Shown piece by piece: positions 13,062 to 27,549 of a DNA stretch of 64,000 nucleotides; position 1 is the stretch's first letter, and each line of letters opens with the position of its first letter. Made by a program: the position numbers and the translations under genes. The notes under the pieces were generated by a model. It searched no databases, had not been told where the DNA came from, and saw only the letters and a program-made list of their open reading frames with translations. Source of the DNA: Mansonella perstans (taxonomy: Eukaryota > Nematoda > Chromadorea > Rhabditida > Onchocercidae); NCBI GenBank assembly GCA_037074765.1, contig JBAMDO010000107.1, forward strand, positions 124,001-188,000, in the 5' to 3' direction.

Positions 13062-15759
13062 ACGGATTTTATTTTAATGATTTTAATGAATGTGCCTTGT
13101 CTTGTTGTTATTGTTAAAATAAGTTGTAAAATATGTTACGTTCATAAAATTTTGTTATTTAAAGATACATAATAGTTTCCACATTTGGTTCCAACCATTT
13201 CCTCATTTCAAACCCGAAAAGATTTTATATTCATCGGTTTTTTGTGTATAGGCTGGAAAGCTTTTGAAAAATTAACATAATTAAGAAATATACGAGCCAG
13301 ATGTCACATAGGAGCACTTCTACTTTCCTGTTTGACATTTTTTTGCGTCTTTGTTAGTTTTTCAAAGGACTCCTCAAAATAAAATATTCTTGAACTGAAC
13401 ATCCGGTACTGGTGTATGAAACGATTGCTTTGATTATCTCACACTGCTTTCAACGTTCCGAGGTTTCAAAGTTAACATAGTATCAGCCCATACGTTATCC
13501 ATTCTCTGCATTTGGAATGAATATGATAAATGTGAAGAATGTAATACGATTAAGTAGTAATATTCAGAATTACGATAGGAAAAGGAAATTAGGTTAATGA
13601 TGTGTGCGATAAAATAATGAAAGCAAAGCAGGTCATACTTTGATTATAATTCCTGGAGGAAGACGATATATAGTTATACATGATAAATAGAAATTAATTA
13701 TTAATAGTGTTAGGAATACAAAGAGCATATAGTTTCTTAATTTAAATCTATTAATCGGTTAACAAACAAATATCGTTATTGATTCTTAAGTTAGGATGAA
13801 ATGAAAAGATGTCACTGTAATTGTTTGCTTTTTTAATTTTTTATAGTATCTTCATTTCATCGTATCTTTCCAATTCCTTTTTTTTTTTACTGTTTTCTCC
13901 ATATTTCTTAGAAACTGCAAGTCCAATGAAGAAAACTAAATATAAATATTTGCTATGGGAAGTTCTTCGTGAATTTTTTTAATCAATATAGATACAGAAT
14001 CTTTCATTGCAAATTAGCAACAATGGAATCCATTAATATCGGCTTCAGTATTTTTCAATAAATTACGTAGTTATAAACAATGCATCAGCAATGATATCGT
14101 GACTATTTGACTATATATGTACAGTCTTCAATCGTAAAGTCTTCCAATGATGCATTACTGGTTGAATTTCCAAGTATACTTGGAAATACGTAAATTGCGT
14201 AAAACTCTTGAAGGATGTGATTTATTTGCTAATTTTTGCAAATATGCTCATCGGTCTTTTTTCTCGAGAAGATATCGGATACAATGCAAAGAATCAGATG
14301 TCTTTTCCAATAAACATCTCTATGCATTTTCATCATCAAATACTTTTGCTATTTTGATTCTATGCTTTTCACAATCAAAGACTATTTGAGGAAGAAAGCA
14401 ATATGCCTTCATATCAGGAAGAATAACCTTGTACATAATCATATATCGCCTGATTCAATGGATGATATTTCAAAAGCAATTGTTAAGTTTGAGCAAGTAA
14501 ATTCTAGTCTTCTGGAATTATTAATGGTTTAATGATTAATTACAACAGAGTGCTTTTTAGAATTTCTTTGTGTAAAATTAAATTCACACTTTTTATGATG
14601 TCAAAGATAAAATTTATTTCAATAATTTTTCTTTTTAATTGTCACAAATTATAGCTTTTTGTTGGCATAAGTTTCCAGAAAAGTATGTTAAAGAAGATAG
14701 ACAAACTTACTGTCACAAAAAAATGTGACAATTTTAAATGCCTTATCCATCATTGTATGATATACGACATTGTTGATTGTACTGTAAAATAATCAATTAG
14801 GCTAAATTAACAATGAAATCTCATTACGAATAATAATTAGTAGTCTTGATAGAGATCAATTTTAAGATTGTTCTTTTCCAATTTATTACTTACTTGTTTT
14901 TTTGAATATTTATGGATTATACATATTTATGCTTATTTATAAAAGATGGAACAAGCTATCAATAAATTATCACATAATTGATGATATTGGCTATACTTCT
15001 CTTTTGATATCTTATAATAAAGTTAAAAGAGCAACAGTTTGCAAAATAAAAATGTTAATTATAATTTACAACTCAAATTTAATAAAAAAAAATGAACAAA
15101 GTAAAATGCGAAAAAATTGCAATTCATTATTTTCTATAAGCTAATACTTTTGAAAATATAGATATAAGTGTTCTTATCTTCAAATATTACTCTAATATTA
15201 ACGAATGACTTACGCCACTTTATTCATATTAATTATTACTTTTTTTTATAAAACATATCAATTGTTACTTTTTTAAAATATTTCTTGTATTTTTACATAA
15301 GTTTTAATTTTTTATAAATTGTAGGACAATAAAGAAAATTACTGAGAATTGAGATATATGATTTAATGTGTAATTTTATTGTTTTACGTTTTTTTTTACG
15401 TTTATTTACGTAAACTAACTTCAGCATTCATGCAAATAGCATTAAAGTTTATTAGCGCATTGAAATATTTCACCAATTACTTTTAAGCTTTTTTTCTCCT
15501 TTTTATTTTATTTTTTAAACATCGAAATATATGAAATGCTATTAAATGATTACGCTACGTGGATAGTGAAAAAAGTGAAACATTACAGTTACGTTAGTAC
15601 AAAGTAATAAAATATTTGACAAAAGATAAAGAGAGAGAGAGAGAGATCAGTGATACGAAGTGATGGACACTTAGTTTAGCTTACCAAAAAAAAATTTCTT
15701 CCTTCCTCCTACGTGAACTATTATCATGCTAAACAGAATTTGGATGAATGAAAACGTAG
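13062..15759. other. intergenic, no convincing gene
   Basis: This is AT-rich spacer between SDAD1 and RPT2. Open frames here (for example 14147-14389 and 14902-15144) have random composition, no family resemblance and no splice-consistent partners. A (GA)n run lies at about 15631-15646. Confidence 0.6.
15631..15646. repeat. (GA)8 microsatellite
   Basis: A simple dinucleotide run of GA in the spacer upstream of RPT2. Confidence 0.9.
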
Positions 15760-15886
15760 GATTGACGCGTTTCATAGCGCCCGTCGTGCTGCAACGAAAG
15801 GCACGGTCACAATTGTCGAAGGTCATAAAACTCCGGAGCATTATGGGTGCGATGGGTGGTTATGGCTTGTTAAGGAAAATAATTGA
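15760..15886 (+). other. possible unannotated short exon or coding remnant
   Basis: After AAAACGTAG a frame stays open for 41 codons to a TGA. Its residues look coding rather than random: RRAATKGTVTIVEGHKTPEH, then GCDGWLWLVKENN. The local GC content is higher than the flanks. There is no in-frame ATG, so it would have to be a terminal exon with an upstream partner or a relic. A second, overlapping frame (15726-15911) is also open from an ATG for 61 codons. I do not recognise the family of either. Confidence 0.3.
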
Positions 15887-16110
15887 TTTTTTAGCGACTA
15901 TCAGGAATTAGATAGATTGTTACCGTGGGATGATTAATTTTAATTGACGATTTTAACGATAATTGAAGAGAATTAAGAAATTTTTAAAAGTCGTTTTCTG
16001 TTCAGCTAATGAAACCTTAAATATTATGAGGAATGAGAAGAAAAATAGCCTTTTTTTTTTGTGTTATGATAGATTTAAAATTAATATCTTTAATTATTGT
16101 ATAAATAATT

Positions 16111-16117
16111 CATTCAG
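16111..16117 (+). promoter_or_regulatory. putative trans-splice acceptor before RPT2
   Basis: CATTCAG ends two bases before the RPT2 ATG, the classic close spacing of a nematode spliced-leader acceptor. Confidence 0.5.
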
Positions 16118-16119
16118 AA

Positions 16120-18956
<2,837 letters not shown>

Positions 18957-19792
18957 GAAGTTTGACATTATGTTATTTTCTTCCTTCCTGCAGTGGTAGA
19001 GAATAAATTTTCGTCCTTATCAAAAGTTTAACAATACTCTGTCATAATTTGCTTTTTATCTTGATATCAATAAATTTTATCTCTGTTTTGAACATGATAG
19101 CAATGTGCATTGCCGCATTTGCACAGCAGTTCAATAGGTCATGCTTGCTATTATGAAACCACTCACTTTCGAGACTTATTATTGATGGAAATGTTTTTGG
19201 AAAAAAATAACTGCTGGCTGTTGTAAGGGACGGAATGCATATACAATTTTATTTAAAAAAGCAAGAAATCCTTATTACAATTGTTGCAATTGTGCCGGTG
19301 AAAATGATTGAAATGAATAGTAATGAATTATGGGAATTAGTCTTTTTGATATATGTGCTGCCAAATTGTGACCATTATGGCTTAGATTTGCGAATAAAGT
19401 TTTGAGAAAGGCTTTATCCATGTTTGTTGCAGATGAAAAAACTAACTGAAAAAATCAATGAGGGATATAGGCTATCCGGTTGCATAAGTAACAAAGGGAA
19501 GTGTGCTTGAGTCAAATAATTTTGCGAAGTTAAGATTGAAAATCATCCCCATCAGGAAGCAGGTTTGTGTCATTTTATCCTACAAGATATAATAAGGCTA
19601 TTGAAAAATAACCATTCTGCAGACTACCGTTATGAATGATGAATAAAACGTGCCAACTTTTCATGGATTATCACTATTATAGCTTAGCATCGTAAGTAAA
19701 GATTTGAAAAGGGAGGATATAGTGATAGTTTAGTAGTAACAACAGCGAGTATTAGGATAGAAAGAAATTAACAAAGAAGTCAAGGAGTTTGT

Positions 19793-19971
19793 ACGATGAA
19801 ATGAAAGTATCACTGCCTTATCTGTTCCTATCACTGCCATTACGATGAAACGAAAGTATCACTGCCTTATCTGTCCCTATCACTGCCATTACGATGAAAC
19901 GAAAGTATCACTGCCTTATCTGTCCTTATCACTGCCATTACGATGAAACGAAAGTATCATTGCCTCATCAG
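19793..19971 (+). repeat. 49-bp tandem repeat, about 3.6 copies
   Basis: Units begin at 19793, 19842, 19891 and (partial) 19940, each starting ACGATGAAAYGAAAGTATCA. Copies differ by only one or two bases, which suggests recent expansion or homogenisation. The unit itself contains a shorter internal echo (ACTGCCTTATC / ATCACTGCCATT). Confidence 0.9.
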
Positions 19972-21021
19972 AGATATATTACTTCAAACTTTGATTTTTC
20001 ACACAGTATCTCTGAGTTACAGTGTATTTGAAATCATTTTTGGAAATAAAAATAGTATTTTGTTAGCTAGTATTATGCAATTTCACAGTCATAATTAGGA
20101 TTGAAAACAGTTTCATTTTTTCTCATAAAATCTATTTGATGAGTGAAAATTCATTATTCTCGAAAAATCTTTGGTGACATTTTTAGAATAAACGGTAAAT
20201 CTTTTCATTGTTCATTGATACTAATTAAATGTTTCTGAAACTAAGCAATTCTCTTTTAATTATCTGTCATTTTATCTAATACATAAATAATGCTAAATTT
20301 GATGATTATCGTTTGTGATCAATTAAAGATGCAAAGCATTGCTCATTTATGCCTTAACTCTCATACTTATTAATCATCACTAGTCAACTTTTATAGTAAA
20401 ATTATTTTATTATTATATAGTCAAATTTTTAAAGTAGTTCTTATCATAATTTCAAGAATTGAAAAATGAAGGATATCTTGACATAATTTCTCTTTTCACA
20501 TCCATTGAATCAAATTAAACTATTTGATTGATAAGTTCTGATTGAATTAAAAATGAGAAGAGTGAAATATTTTCAAAACTATCTGCTTTCTTTTTTAAAA
20601 AATTCATCCAGCATTTCAAGTTTTTCATTTCCTATTTCCTTTTTCCATCATGTAAATTTCGTAGTTAATAGAATTCTAAATTGATTGATATTTAAAAAAA
20701 AAAAAAAAAAGAGTTGATATAAAGATATAAAAGATTTAGCAATCAAAAGAGACTGATCATGCAGATATAAAAATTTAGAAGATTATAGCAATCAAAGAGA
20801 CTGATCATGATACAAGAATTATGAAAAGACTGTAGTAAAAAAAGAAACAGCAGTGAAAGATAAAAGAGAAAGAAAAAATAGCTATTAAGTAACAAATCAA
20901 AGTAAATGTCAGGGGAGGAGCAAAATTGCTAGGTGGGTTTGGTTACAAATTGCAGCAAATATTAAAAATTGAAGCACATTAGAGGAAATGTGGTAATGTG
21001 AACGTGTTCGCATGTTATTTC

Positions 21022-21150
21022 GCGTGTTATGCGTGGTTCCACGTTAATTAATGCGTTATGCATAGTTCCACTTTAATTAGTGCGCTATGCATAGATCCAC
21101 GTTAATTCGCGTATTGGACATTGTTCCACGTTAGTTCACTCGTTATGACG
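21022..21150 (+). repeat. degenerate 29-31-bp tandem repeat
   Basis: About four diverged units share a GCGTTATGCATAG-like start and a TTCCACGTTAATT-like core. Confidence 0.75.
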
Positions 21151-21689
21151 TATATATAACATTTATTCAATTTCTCAGTTATTTGCTAATGCGTATTGCA
21201 AATACGTACGTCAGCAATAATACATGATTAGTGCATTACTAAGTTGACGTTTTGTTGACGTATAATTAATGTTGATGTAGACTTTCAGTTCTATACATAT
21301 CAAACTTTTGTAATTTGCAATTTTTTTCCAGGACATTGTAACGCAGCAAATCATTGGGAATGTGGCAGGTTTTGATCGGTCTGTTTGTTTATTTGTTTAT
21401 TGTTAGAAATTTCGAAATGTAATAAATATTTAGTGCTGTCTTCGTAACATATCAGATAAGGAAAGATTTGCTGACATATAGATTGACACATTTTTTCCTT
21501 TTTTTAGTCAAAAAATTCTAATTTCGTTATCATTTCTTGATTTAATCTGTTTACGTAACTTACGACCTTTTCGCCATTTTATCCATAAATAACTCAACTG
21601 TTGATGGAAAACTTTGATCGTTATTGCAACTGGAGTAAAAAGTTGAACATAGCAGTTAATACTTCTGGAAAGTGTTGTCATGATATGAT

Positions 21690-21790
21690 GAAAGATGCGT
21701 ATGATAAAGTGAAATATGATAAAGATATGATATGATACGTGTGATAAAGATATGATAAAGCGATATGATACGATATGATATGATAAAAAG
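21690..21790 (+). repeat. GATATGATAAA-type simple repeat
   Basis: Imperfect iterations of GATATGATAAAG and GATATGATA run through this stretch. The long minus-strand frame across it (Tyr/His/Ile/Ser-rich) is a by-product of the repeat. Confidence 0.8.
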
Positions 21791-21988
21791 ATAAAGGGAG
21801 TTTAGCATTTGAACCGTTTAGTAGAGAGATGATCCGAATCAAAATCTTTGATTGATTACAAAGGTTTGATAAGAATGATACAGTTTTTGATATCTTCATC
21901 TGTCCAAAAAAAAACTGATGCAAAAATTGAAAGGATTAATACAGTAAAATAAAAATTTTTTCGGTCCGTTTATTATCCATACTTTTCG

Positions 21989-22315
21989 GTGCTTTACAAA
22001 CTATTCATTGTTTTATTTATTTGCTCCAACTGGAGTGTTTCAGCCAGATGCTCAAGAATACTTGTTATGCCATTTGTTGTGGTAATTGGTGCGGTTGGTT
22101 ATTTCGTGGAGCAAAAATTTATCACTCCAAAAAAAATCCCCTATTTGGATTCATCGGTAAATGAAGGACGGGAAAAGCGACAAATGGGAATGGAATTAAA
22201 TGCAGAACTTGATGCTTCAATGGATATTAGCAAAATTAAGAGTGAAATAGTTCCTAAATCAAGCTTAGAGTTGAATGCAGGTCGAAAAGGTTTTTTTGAC
22301 AATCAAAGTCATTGA
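21989..22315 (+). CDS. SMIM12-like small integral membrane protein
   Basis: The frame encodes up to 108 aa. From residue 27 it matches the layout of the SMIM12 family: one hydrophobic helix (MPFVVVIGAVGYFVEQKF; human SMIM12 has FPVAFVVGAVGYHLE at the same place), then PYLDSSVNEGREKRQ and a charged tail ending about 50 residues later. The function of SMIM12 is not known; localisation to a membrane follows from the helix. The first 20 residues (MLYKLFIVLFICSNWSVSA) could be a real hydrophobic N-terminus. However, GTGTTTCAG at about 22040 is a good splice or trans-splice acceptor, so the true first exon may lie upstream or the ORF may start at Met27 (about 22067). Confidence 0.6.
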   Translation: MLYKLFIVLFICSNWSVSARCSRILVMPFVVVIGAVGYFVEQKFITPKKIPYLDSSVNEGREKRQMGMELNAELDASMDISKIKSEIVPKSSLELNAGRKGFFDNQSH

Positions 22316-23370
22316 GAAGCATTTTGTAGAAGTAGTAACGGGTATTTTAAAATATTTCAATTGCTTTATGCTTCATTTTTGATCAAGATTGTCGTTCTAT
22401 TCCTGAAAAAGTATGGTAATAATCGTACATTAATACTTGCCATCTTTTTTCTTAATTTTTTAACTATTAACTACTACTAAATATTATTCTAATAATTTCG
22501 TATGAAAGATTTATATTTGTTGTTCATTTGAAATAATAATAAAAGTTTACAATTATTAAGCAGTGCTGTCCACTGTAATTGCAGCTTTTGGTAAGTAGCA
22601 AAGTTCAGCAATCGAAAATGGAAATCTTCTAATTCAATAACACCATATCAAAAATGGAAAAAAATTCATTTACTATTTTCATTTTATGCATTGATTACGC
22701 ATTGCTTATAATTATATTTTCTCCAAAAGATGCTTATGAAATTATAGTCCAATTTAGGATATAATTTAAAATAAATTTAAATTTGTGCATTCTGTTCATG
22801 TGCTTGTGTTTATGCTCATGTTTAATGCTGTTTATGTGCAATTATATGTTTATATTTACTGTTTGTTTGAAGGAATAATAAAAGTGTACTATCATTAAGC
22901 AGCGCTGTCTATTGTGACCGTTTTTTCGGGAACAATTTACTGCAGTCCTGGAATATTTCAATTGGTAGCAAAATTAAACAACAACATCAAAAATGGAAAT
23001 TTTTTGAATTTAATAAAGCCTACTTTTAGAAACTATCAACAAATTCATTGAATTGATTTTTGGGAGAATGGATTGGAGATTTGTTAGTTTGATAAACTTC
23101 AAGAAGAAGTGTTTGCACTTTAAAGGGTCAATATTTGGCATTATTATTCAAACAAAAGAATTTGCATCTTATGTACGAAGGTTGGCCTATTTACATTCTG
23201 GATGGATCCATAATTTATTTAAATCATATACTAATTGATTCGAGTCTTTTTCCTTCGAGTGATAAAATTTTAGATAAAGATTTTATTTAAAGTTTCATTG
23301 ATTACTGTTAAGTCATATTGCTTACAATCAACAATGTATTTTTTTTCTTTTTTTTATTTTTGTTTTTTTC
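22316..23370. other. intergenic with a diverged duplicated segment
   Basis: No gene supported. Two similar blocks, about 22511-22680 and 22857-23045, share AATAATAAAAGT, ATTAAGCAGYGCTGTC and later AAAATGGAAAT. The frame at 23053-23238 lacks family resemblance. Confidence 0.5.
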
Positions 23371-25081
23371 ATGAAACGAAATCATTATGACGTATTGGGT
23401 ATTCCATATGATGCTACGGATGAAGAAATAAAGAATGCCTTTATTGAAAAATCACAACAAGTAAGTTTTCAGTTTTTTTTTTCCTTTTTGGAAACAGTGA
23501 TGGGAAATGAATTATAGTAAGTTTATAGGCGTCGATCATTTCTTTGATTATTTCTGGAAATATTGATCTCATTTTAGAGCATTTCTTCTAAATACTCTAA
23601 AATGTGATCAGTATTGTATTTATTTGTAAACATATAATCATATACTGAAATAAAGAATGTGAAGTAAAGAGTAAAGAATGTCACGACTTGTCAGTTTAAA
23701 CTTAAAAAATCTTTAAAAACGCTTACAGAATATATTTTGATCTTTGAGAGAAATTTTTTGTTTTCAAAAGCTTTTATCTCGATTTGTCTAGTCTTTTCAA
23801 CCTGTGCCATGCAATTAATAATAACATTATGTGCGATCTATACTGTTGATCAGATGACGGCAATCTAATAGGCGTTTGATCATTTGATTGTCTAATATCG
23901 GTCGCTTAAGTAATTTAGTAGTTTAAATGGTATTATATACATCAGGCCATATTTTTTTATATTAAATTAGCAATATTTTTAAGTAAATTTATTCTGAAGT
24001 TTGTGGTTTTGTATTTTTAATGAAAAAGTGCTGTATAAAAAAAGTGAAAATTATTATGCAGCGGTGGTCAGGAATTTCTCTATATGTCTCGTTGTTATTA
24101 GCTGCATCCAGATGGCAAAAATTTCAATCCAGAACTGGGACGATCCATGGATAAATATGCACCAGATTTTACGGAGCAGTTCATGCAACTAAAAATTGCT
24201 TATGACATTTTGCGACGTTCAGCACGAAGGAAGCAATATGATCAAATGATGGGAATTGAACATTTAAAACGTTTCAATGAAGTAAAATTCATTTTCGTAA
24301 TAGAGTAAAATAGAATGGAAACATTTCCATAATAGTTTAATGAAAAAAAAAAAAAAATCATTTTCCTAATAATTAAAATTGGAAGTTCGAGTAGAAGTCG
24401 ATTTGAACTATATTTAAAGCATATTTATAGTTTTGTAAAACCAAAATGGAATTAGTTTTGGTTTTCAGCGATCAGAAAAGTCAAATCTTTACGATGTTGA
24501 AGCCAAAAAGCCCAGCTTAATGTCAAATGTTGGTATGTCAGTTCGTGAATTCGTCAGCAGTGATTTCTATGTGCGATTAGCAGAGAATTCGGATAATTCG
24601 CTGTTGTATATAACCCTTGGCGGTTTAATAGTCATTTTGGTATTGCAAAAGTTTTATGTTTGGTAATGTTTTCCAGGATTCAGTATAAAAAGAAATGAAA
24701 ATTAAGCTAAAATTAGGAAAATTAAATTGTAGGTAATTATTAATTTCATTCCTCGATAATTGCAAGGTTTCTCACTTTCATTATTGTATGCATGATGATC
24801 ATCCATCGTTTGTTACAACGTCATGTGAATGCATCGCAAACTAATATCTGCATCATTGCTTTATACGATAGATATTGTTCAAATGCTATAATTTAGTCAC
24901 TATAAAAAACTTATCGGTTATTCTCATCATGTTCATACAGTATTGAACATTTATTCATATTTCCTATTAATTAATCGTGCGTTTAGATAGAATTATATGT
25001 TCTTCATTTTCATTTTGTAGGTATCTCGAATCTGCCAATGATAAGCAACATGATATGGTGGAAGCTGAGGAAAAAACGTGA
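23371..25081 (+). CDS. J-domain protein with C-terminal membrane helix (copy A)
   Basis: J-domain proteins stimulate Hsp70 ATPase through the HPD motif. Four exons (23371-23460, 24102-24281, 24469-24662, 25022-25081 plus or minus a base) give 174 aa. The J domain fills residues 1-75: HYDVLGIPYDATDEEIKNAF, then LHPDGKN with HPD intact, and AYDILRRSARRKQYDQM. The loop after HPD carries an insertion compared with copies B and C. A single hydrophobic helix lies near residues 134-153 (LLYITLGGLIVILVLQKFYV). The short tail is acidic. The architecture, a J domain at or near the N-terminus, no Gly/Phe or zinc region, and one C-terminal helix, matches DNAJC4/DNAJC30-type class C proteins, known to be mitochondrial or membrane-bound in animals. 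No mitochondrial presequence is seen in this copy, so a missing first exon is possible. Confidence 0.85.
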
Positions 25082-27438
25082 TATAAAAGTACGATAGATA
25101 TTGTTCAAATGCTGAACTTTCCAACTTCTGACAGTGTTATAAATGATGGTCGTGATGGTCGGGTAAAACTTTCCACCATTTATATTTGAATGTGCTTAAA
25201 AATGGGAATTTCGCGAGATACACCGGTTTTTTTTTCAAAATTTCACTGGAGAAAGATAAATAGAGGTAGTTGTGAGATTTATGTCAAAATATATTTGTGA
25301 AATTTCAGATTTGTGTTTAGAAAGATATGCAGAATGAAATTCAAATTTCGGATTCGGAGACTAGTATTGAAGAGAATAATTTTTTTCTTTTATGGAAATA
25401 AACATATTAAAAGTTAATGAGCACAAAAATGTATTAGGAGTTAAATCTTTGAGAAGACAGTTAATCGGTAGTTTTCCAACCGAAGAATGGATCTGCATAA
25501 AGATTTAAGAAGCCTTGAATATTTCTGTCATTAACAAGCAAAGAAAAAATCTAATGTTAGTTTTTCTATGTATCATCAGTTTTTTTGCATATCATCATAA
25601 GTCTGAGAAAATTATACTGCATCTTTATGCTTTAAAAAAAAGCGATAAACAGACTATAAGGCAAGAGAGTTGGTTTTCTATCTGTTTTTTGCACCATTCA
25701 TCTGTCTTTCTGCAGTCTTTTTTGAACACATCTTATAAATGGGAAGAATTCCTTTCTAATTCATGTATTAATTCGTTGTTTGTTAATTTTTAATCGATCT
25801 TCCAGTTTAATTTTGTGTAATTTTTTTGACTTCTATTGGTATATCTTTCGATACTGTTTCACAGTATTCTTGCCGCTCCGTGTAGTAACGAAGAAAAACT
25901 AATTAATTTCATCTATCCATAATAATTCTCTAAATTCTCCAACCTACATGCAATAGTTATGACTATTGGTTAAAGGGAAATGATCAGATTTTAAAATCGT
26001 TGCAAAGTTCGATATTTGGATTCATTTTAGTAGTTGGATGCTTATTTTAAATTAATTAAAATTGATCTCAGTAGCACATAGAAAGTATGGTCTACGTCGG
26101 AAGAATTTATTTTGTCCTTTTGAAATTTGTCTAATTAATATTGATGGATTTTATTTCTATATGTGAAAACAATGGAGTTGATTAGCAAAAAATACCTCTA
26201 CATAATTAGTTTTCTCCAGTTCGAAAGTATGCCTTTTTTCATCATTATCTTGTTAGGACAAAGTTGTAAGTCAGTAATGTATTTATTAACTGTTGAAAGC
26301 GTTGACCGAAAACTTATGCAGGTATTACAATACGTGTCTAGGTTTCTTTTTTGCTTGCTTTTTCAGTAAATTATACCTATTACTTACTATTATACTTATT
26401 TGTTAATTTGGAAATTTTTTTTCATAATTTAACTTGAATTTTTTTTGGTAGCTGAAAAGTTGGTTTTTTGTCATGGATGTGTGATAACTGTAGTACTATC
26501 TGTTTAGAAATCAAAAGTGTCGTATGAAATAAATGCTTGAAATAATTATATATGAAGAAAATAGATTGTTTTTAATCATTAATTAATATGTCTAGGTTCT
26601 TTTTTTGCCTGGTTTTTCAATAAACATATTTGAATTTTGAAGGTGTTGAATTGAATATTTGGTTTGCAAGTCATTACTGAAAAATTTTTTAATTGCTAAA
26701 CAATTTGTTGCTCTTCTCTTTTCATCTGATGTCACCGAATCTCATCCCATTTTTTTTTTTTTAATTTTTTTTTCCTTTTAAGGAAATAAAACTTGTTCCA
26801 CTGCTTTTTGTTATTGCTATGCTTTTTGTCTAATCATATAGTTCTAATTTTGCTGAATGTTTTTTCATATCTGAAACCACTGCAATCAAACAAATCATTA
26901 ATTAAACTAATCAGATGGATTACATCCGAAATTTATAAAGGAATTGTAAAAGTCTCATTTTTCTGAAATATTCGAATAATTTATTTTCTGTTAGATTTTG
27001 TTTTTTTCTATATTATCATTAATGCAGTAGGAAATTTGCAACAAAATCATTTACTTCATTTCACTTGACATCCAAAAATTATTCATACATCAATCAGTGA
27101 AAAATATTCTTGGTAAATTTAGAAATTTTTGTTTCGAAATTTGTTTCATTCGAATTCGTTAGATTTTATTTTTTAAATTCCTAAAAAAATTTTGACTGGT
27201 CACTATTTATGATTGGTTGTTATAATACATGGTTGTCATAATTTCGTATCTAACCATCCGTTTTATTTTTTTCTCATTTTCTTTCTTTTAAACTTTGTAA
27301 TATTGCGCTTTTATCACCTTTTTGGCTAAAGACATTATTCCATGATCAGATTGCATAATATACAGAATTAATTAGTCAATTTAAAAGTAGTCGTTTTTCC
27401 TTTTTTTTCTATATATTCTAACCTTTTTCACTCATTTC
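25082..27438. other. intergenic between J-protein copies A and B
   Basis: AT-rich spacer. Frames at 25515-25793 and 26163-26369 are hydrophobic, low-complexity and unsupported. A direct repeat of about 26 bases around GATAGATATTGTTCAAATGC occurs in the last intron of copy A (about 24866) and just after its stop (about 25095). A second echo of about 35 bases around ATGTCTAGGTTTCTTTTTTGC lies at about 26337 and 26588. Confidence 0.55.
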
Positions 27439-27549
27439 ATGAAATTTAATCCCGATTATTTGGTTGTTTTTAATTTAATTTCAGGATGGATTATTGATCG
27501 GTTTATTCTTACTGAAAGTTATACTACTTACAAATCTAATTCCCTTCAA

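Larger units (their letters stand above)
18957..21988. other. repeat-bearing intergenic region
   Basis: Three kilobases without a supported gene. It holds a 49-bp tandem repeat, a direct repeat of about 45 bp at 20735-20810, a 29-31-bp tandem repeat at 21022-21150 and a GATATGATAAA-type run at 21690-21790. A poly-A tract lies at about 20695-20710. Confidence 0.7.

Noticed and set aside
21678..21923. Minus-strand frame rich in Tyr, His, Ile and Ser
   Set aside because: It is generated by the GATATGATAAA simple repeat.
23053..23238. 61-codon frame before J-protein copy A, considered as its missing first exon
   Set aside because: It ends in a stop without a usable donor in frame, lies inside the duplicated flank of the preceding gene, and is not similar to the N-termini of copies B or C.
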